From a bacterium (GTDB taxonomy: Bacteria; Planctomycetota; J058; JAJDCP01), in NCBI GenBank assembly GCA_030428695.1, contig JAUIEM010000159.1, positions 1 through 20,555 of the forward strand: a stretch of DNA of 20,555 nt, in the 5' to 3' direction. Positions 15,186-20,555 of the stretch are shown piece by piece. How positions within the stretch are numbered: position 1 is the first letter of the stretch; each line of letters starts with the position of its first letter. Both the position numbers and the translations under genes were made by a program. Below the pieces are notes generated by a model. That model saw only the letters and a list, made by a program, of their open reading frames with translations, did no database searches and was not told where the DNA came from.

Positions 15186-17359
15186 GCCCCCCCGACGACA
15201 CCCGGCGCGCGCTCGCCGCTTCCGCCGCCGCCACCCGCGCCCTCGAGGCCGAGGCCGACGGCGCCTTGCGCGAAGCGCTCGAAGAGCGGACCGCCACGCC
15301 GGCCTGGCGGGGAGACGCCCTGGCGAGCGCGCTGGCCTGCCTCGCGGACGCGACGGGGCTCGCCCTCGAGGAGCCCGCCGACCGGCCGGAAGACGACCGC
15401 GCCCGGCTCGAGGCGGTCGCCCGCCGGGCCGGCCTGCGACTGCTACCCCTGGAGGGCGACCCCGCCCGCCTCGAGCAGCCCGCCCTCGGCTTCCGCCGCG
15501 ACGGCGCGCCCCTGGTCATCCTGCCCGCCAGCGGCCAGTGCGCGGTCTTCGCCGCCCCGGGCCACGTCGCGCGGCCGCCCCTCGCGGCCTGCCCGATGCT
15601 GACGGCGCTCTACACCTTCGTCGCCCCGTTCGGCGCGGGCCCGACGCGGCTGCCCCGGGTGCTCGCCCACGCCGTCAAGGGCGCGAGCGGCGGCCTGGCG
15701 TTGCTCGGCGCCCTCAGCCTGGCCGGCGCGCTGGTCGGCCTGCTGCTGCCCTGGGCGCAGCAGGCGGTGCTCGACGGGGCGGTGCCGGACGGCGACCGGG
15801 GCCTGCTGCTCCTGATCGGCGGCGGGTTGCTGCTGACGACGCTGTGCCGGGCGGCGGTGCAGTGGTGTATGAACCTCGTGCTGCTGCGGGTCCAGAGCCG
15901 GGCGAGCCTGCGCACCGGGCTCGCGGTCCACGACCGGGTGCTGCGCCTGCCGTACACCTTCTTCCGGCGCTTCTCCAGCGGCGACCTGCTCCAGCGCATC
16001 GGCGCGGTCGAGCAGGCCCGCGGACTCCTCGAGCAGTCCCTGGCCGGGGCCCTGCTCGGCGGCGCCTTCGCCCTGTGCAGCTTCGCTCTCTTGCTGTTCC
16101 TCAGCGCCCCTCTGGCGGCGATCGCGGGGCTGCTCGTGCTGCTGCGTGGCCTGAGCACCGTGCTGGTCGGCTGGCTGCGGCTGCGCGCCCAGCGGGAGGC
16201 GGCGCGCCTCGAAGGGGAGAACTTCGCCTGGAACGTGCAGCTGCTCGAGGGGCTGTCCAAGCTGCGCACCGCCTCCGCCGAGCGCCGCGCCTTCGCGACC
16301 TGGGGCCTGCGCTTCGCGGGGCAGCTCCGGGCGGGCCTGACGGCCGGGCGGCTCAGCGACAACTTCGCGGTGCTGCAGGGGGCGCTCGGCCAGGCGGGCA
16401 CCCTGGCGCTGTTCCTCGGCGCCGGCCTGCTCGCGGCAGGCGGCGGCCTCGGCCTCGGCGTCTTCGTCGCGTTCCAGGCGACCTTCGCCGGCTTCCTCGG
16501 CACGACGGACAGCCTGGCGGGGAGCGTGCTCTCCCTGTTCCGCCTGCGGGTGCTGCTCGAGCGGGCGCGGCCGGTGCTCGAGACACCGTGCGAGCCGACG
16601 GGCGGCATCGATCCGGGGCGGCTCGAGGGGCATGTGCGGCTCGAGGGCGTGTCCTTCAGCTACGACGGCGCCGAGCGCGTGCTCGACGACGTGACGGTCG
16701 AGGCCCGCGCCGGGGAGATGATCGCGCTGGTCGGGGCCTCGGGCTGCGGGAAGTCGACGGTCTGCCGGCTGCTGCTCGGGCTCGAGGAGCCGACCGCCGG
16801 GCGGGTGCTGTTCGACGGGCGCGCGCTCGGCTCCCTCGACCGCCAGGCGCTGCGCCGGCAGCTCGGGGTGGTGCTGCAGAACCCGAGCTGCTTCGGCGGC
16901 AGCCTGTTCGAGCTGATCGCCGCCGGCCGCCCCGTGACGGAGCGGGAAGTCTGGGAAGCCTGCCGCGCCGCCGCGATCGACGAGGAGCTGCGGGCGCTGC
17001 CCCTCGGCCTGAAGACCCGCGTCGGGGCGGGAGCCCGGGAGCTCAGCGGCGGCCAGCTCCAGCGCCTGCTGCTCGCCCGCGCCCTGGTCGGGAGCCCGGC
17101 GGTGCTGGTCCTCGACGAGGCGACCTCGGCCCTCGACAACGCCCGCCAGGAGCAGGTCCTCGCCCACCTGCGCGGGCTCGGGCGGACCCGCGTCGTCGTC
17201 GCCCACCGGGTCGAGAGCGTGCGGGATGCGGACCGCATCTATCTGTTCGAGAAGGGGCGCGTGGTCGACAGCGGGAGCTTCCGGGAGCTGGTCGAGCGGC
17301 GCGCGGAGCTGCGCCGGCTGCTGCGGGTCGCGGCGCCCGCTCCCGCCCGGTCGAGCTGA
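15182..17359 (+). CDS. Second NHLM-type ABC transporter (permease-ATPase)
   Basis: A 725-residue half transporter of the NHLM ATP-binding type (TIGR03797 class). The N-terminal 150 residues hold that family's characteristic non-catalytic region: RLEAVARRAGLRLLPLEGDP, LGFRRDGAPLVILPASGQ and a short YTFVAPF before the first helix. A six-helix membrane domain lies at about 165-440. The ATPase has GASGCGKST at 518-526, LSGGQ at 621-625, VLVLDEATSALD with D645-E646, and H675. Lacking a C39 peptidase, it probably pairs with the preceding C39 transporter as a heterodimer or acts beside it in export. Its ATG overlaps the preceding stop. It is the last gene of the cluster, and no T-tract terminator follows. 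Confidence 0.92.
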   Translation: MSPPDDTRRALAASAAATRALEAEADGALREALEERTATPAWRGDALASALACLADATGLALEEPADRPEDDRARLEAVARRAGLRLLPLEGDPARLEQPALGFRRDGAPLVILPASGQCAVFAAPGHVARPPLAACPMLTALYTFVAPFGAGPTRLPRVLAHAVKGASGGLALLGALSLAGALVGLLLPWAQQAVLDGAVPDGDRGLLLLIGGGLLLTTLCRAAVQWCMNLVLLRVQSRASLRTGLAVHDRVLRLPYTFFRRFSSGDLLQRIGAVEQARGLLEQSLAGALLGGAFALCSFALLLFLSAPLAAIAGLLVLLRGLSTVLVGWLRLRAQREAARLEGENFAWNVQLLEGLSKLRTASAERRAFATWGLRFAGQLRAGLTAGRLSDNFAVLQGALGQAGTLALFLGAGLLAAGGGLGLGVFVAFQATFAGFLGTTDSLAGSVLSLFRLRVLLERARPVLETPCEPTGGIDPGRLEGHVRLEGVSFSYDGAERVLDDVTVEARAGEMIALVGASGCGKSTVCRLLLGLEEPTAGRVLFDGRALGSLDRQALRRQLGVVLQNPSCFGGSLFELIAAGRPVTEREVWEACRAAAIDEELRALPLGLKTRVGAGARELSGGQLQRLLLARALVGSPAVLVLDEATSALDNARQEQVLAHLRGLGRTRVVVAHRVESVRDADRIYLFEKGRVVDSGSFRELVERRAELRRLLRVAAPAPARSS

Positions 17360-17431
17360 TCCTCGACCTGCGCCGGCCCCACTGCTTGCCAGGCCATTGC
17401 AAGCGTGTGTGGGCGAACCTCTGCGACCGTA

Positions 17432-17459
17432 TTGTGCATTTTTGCACGAAGCCTATAAT
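17432..17459 (+). promoter_or_regulatory. Promoter of the sdh operon with overlapping inverted repeat
   Basis: A perfect TATAAT (17454-17459) is preceded at 16 bases by TTGTGC (17432-17437), a weak -35. The spacer region contains GTGCA-TTTT-TGCAC (17434-17447), a short symmetric site where a repressor could sit. The expected leader is about 45 bases long. Confidence 0.7.
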
Positions 17460-17512
17460 CGAGACCCTCCCGCGGGAGACCACCCGAGTCGGGGCACATC
17501 TGTGGAGGTGAC

Positions 17513-18283
17513 ATGAAGGTCCTGGTCAAAGCCCTGCGGTCGACGATCGGCAAGAAGCTGATCATGGCCGTGACAGGTCTGCTGCTGTACGGCTTCGCGC
17601 TCACGCACATGGCCGGCAACCTGCTGTTGATCCCAGGTCAGGAGGCCTTCGACGCCTACGCCCACCTGCTCGAGACCAACCCGCTGCTGCCCTTGGCGGA
17701 GCTCGGTCTGGTGGCGCTGTTCGGCGTCCACATCGCCTGCGCCTTCTCGCTGACCTTCGACAACAAGAAGGCCCGCCCTGTCGACTACGATGACAAGCAG
17801 TGGGCGGGGGCGCGCAGCCTCGGCTCCTCGACGATGATCATCTCCGGGGTCGTGGTGATGGTCTTCCTGGTCATCCACATCTACGACTTCCGGATCTCCA
17901 AATACTGGGAGATCGACAATATCAAGGCCGCCGCCGCCGCGGTCGACGGACGTGTCCCCAGCGACAGCACGGCCGCGGGCTCCGCGCTTCCCGCAGAAGC
18001 TGAGGTCGAGACGCCGGCTGCCGCGCCGAAGAAGGACAAGACCGAGCTCTACCTGCTGGTCAGCACCGCCTTCCAGAACCCGCTGCGCGTGGGCTTCTAC
18101 CTGCTGTGTCTGGCCGCGTTGGGGTTGCACCTCAGCCACGGCCTGCAGAGCACGGCACGGACGATCGGCCTCAGCCATCCGAAGTACTACCCGCTGCTCA
18201 AGCACGCCGGTCACGGCCTGACCGCCCTGGTGGTCGGAGGCTTCGCCCTGCCGGTGGTCATCATTCTGCTGAGAGGAGCCTGA
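17513..18283 (+). CDS. sdhC: Succinate dehydrogenase cytochrome b558 subunit
   Basis: The 256-residue membrane anchor of succinate dehydrogenase/fumarate reductase, of the five-helix dihaem b558 type (TIGR02046 class). It passes electrons from the flavoprotein and iron-sulfur subunits to quinone. Helices are near 15-40, 60-80, 105-125, 185-205 and 232-252. Likely haem ligands lie among H32 (THMAGNLLL), H73 (FGVHIACAF), H122 (VIHIYDF) and H206/H209 (LGLHLSHG). GLQSTARTIGLSHPKYYPL is a family signature. An unusual Ala/Pro/Glu-rich stretch (about 138-175) enlarges the loop between helices 3 and 4. A strong GGAGGTGA sits just before the ATG. sdhA follows after three bases. Confidence 0.94.
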   Translation: MKVLVKALRSTIGKKLIMAVTGLLLYGFALTHMAGNLLLIPGQEAFDAYAHLLETNPLLPLAELGLVALFGVHIACAFSLTFDNKKARPVDYDDKQWAGARSLGSSTMIISGVVVMVFLVIHIYDFRISKYWEIDNIKAAAAAVDGRVPSDSTAAGSALPAEAEVETPAAAPKKDKTELYLLVSTAFQNPLRVGFYLLCLAALGLHLSHGLQSTARTIGLSHPKYYPLLKHAGHGLTALVVGGFALPVVIILLRGA

Positions 18284-18286
18284 GCC

Positions 18287-20035
<1,749 letters not shown>

Positions 20036-20187
20036 CCGGTCTTGATGACGACGCCGCTCAGGCCGCTCTTGTTGGAGACCTCCTCGTCGACCAGCTTGCA
20101 GCAGTCGTCGATCACCGCGTCACGCGTGCCGGGCTCGCAGATCTTCTCGCTCAGGCTCATGGTTGGGTCCTCGTCGTAAGGGCGGGC

Positions 20188-20555
20188 TCACTTGACCTGG
20201 ATGCGGTCGCGGCCCACGTTCTCGTCCCACTCGTTGCCGTAGCCTTCGTAGTGGATGCGATAGCGCTCGGGTCCTACCACGCCCACGATGACCGCGCCGT
20301 AGAAGTGGCCGTGCCAGTCCACCTTCACGCGGTCGCCGATCTTGTACTGGTTTGTCTTCGACGCCTGCACCGCGGTGCGGCGCACCTTCTCCGGCGGCTC
20401 GGGGGTGGGCACCTCGCCCTCCACGCGCCCGCGGAGGCGGCTCCGCGCCACCGTCTCGTCCCAGATGTCGTCGTAGCCGTCGTAGTGGACGCGCACCTTC
20501 CCCGGGCCGGGGATGTCGGTGATCATCGCCGGGTAGACCTGGCCCTCCCACTCCA
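20188..20555 (-). CDS. Tandem Tudor-like repeat protein (5' end outside window)
   Basis: The visible 122 residues hold two copies of a compact beta-barrel repeat of Tudor-knot/Agenet type. The first reads EWEGQVYPAMITDIPGPG followed by KVRVHYDGYDDIWDETV. The second reads YKIGDRVKVDWHGHFYGA, then RYRIHYEGYGNEWDENVGRD. They are joined by a Pro/Glu/Arg linker. Such barrels generally bind peptides, methylated residues or nucleic acid in eukaryotes; the bacterial role is unknown. The frame is open upstream of the ATG at 20526 and that upstream part is homologous to the second repeat, so the gene extends past the window edge. It probably shares an operon with the DUF6918-like gene that follows. Confidence 0.78.
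   Translation of the reverse strand, partial: EWEGQVYPAMITDIPGPGKVRVHYDGYDDIWDETVARSRLRGRVEGEVPTPEPPEKVRRTAVQASKTNQYKIGDRVKVDWHGHFYGAVIVGVVGPERYRIHYEGYGNEWDENVGRDRIQVK

Noticed and set aside
17349..17368. Terminator at the end of the lanthipeptide operon (GGTCGAG/CTCGACC)
   Set aside because: The stem is only 7 bp, spans the stop codon and has no T-tract; it may be chance.

Overview
This GC-rich window (roughly 70% G+C by eye, with G/C dominating third codon positions) is bacterial chromosome. The elongation factor G has the AHIDSGKT form of the P-loop and the [18 protein letters not shown] switch region typical of the spdEFG1/mitochondrial EFG1 group. That group is known from spirochaetes, planctomycetes and former Deltaproteobacteria, so a myxobacterium-like or related GC-rich lineage is likely; the exact phylum cannot be fixed from this sequence.

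Layout. 1-1598 (minus): a DUF547 lipoprotein gene coupled by a GTGA overlap to a two-domain family 2 glycosyltransferase that runs off the left edge. 1741-2856 (plus): a TraB/GumN-like lipoprotein ending in a clear intrinsic terminator. 2922-3626 (plus): an unrecognised protein. 3634-3993 (minus): the wreck of a LysE-family exporter gene whose middle is replaced by three back-to-back hairpins. 3990-6098 (minus): fusA with a recognisable promoter.

6545-17359 (plus): a complete class II lanthipeptide cluster. A precursor with a Nif11-type leader and double-glycine site is followed by an intrinsic terminator that probably acts as an attenuator. Then come five overlapping genes: an unrecognised accessory protein, a LanM synthetase with the three-cysteine (CCG) zinc site, an NHLM-type HlyD adaptor, a C39-peptidase ABC transporter and a second NHLM ABC transporter. 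LanM would dehydrate and cyclise the 68-residue core, the C39 domain would cut after GG, and the transporters with the adaptor would export the product. No dedicated immunity protein or regulator is visible. The C39 transporter gene carries a 321-bp element with 29-bp perfect terminal inverted repeats and 48-bp tandem repeats, inserted in frame between membrane and ATPase domains.

17432-20035 (plus): a promoter, sdhC and sdhA (succinate dehydrogenase). sdhA breaks near 19,890-19,903, exactly where a convergent DUF6918-like gene on the minus strand also breaks, and sdhB is absent. This is a rearrangement or an assembly join. 20188-20555 (minus): a protein with tandem Tudor-like repeats that runs off the right edge.
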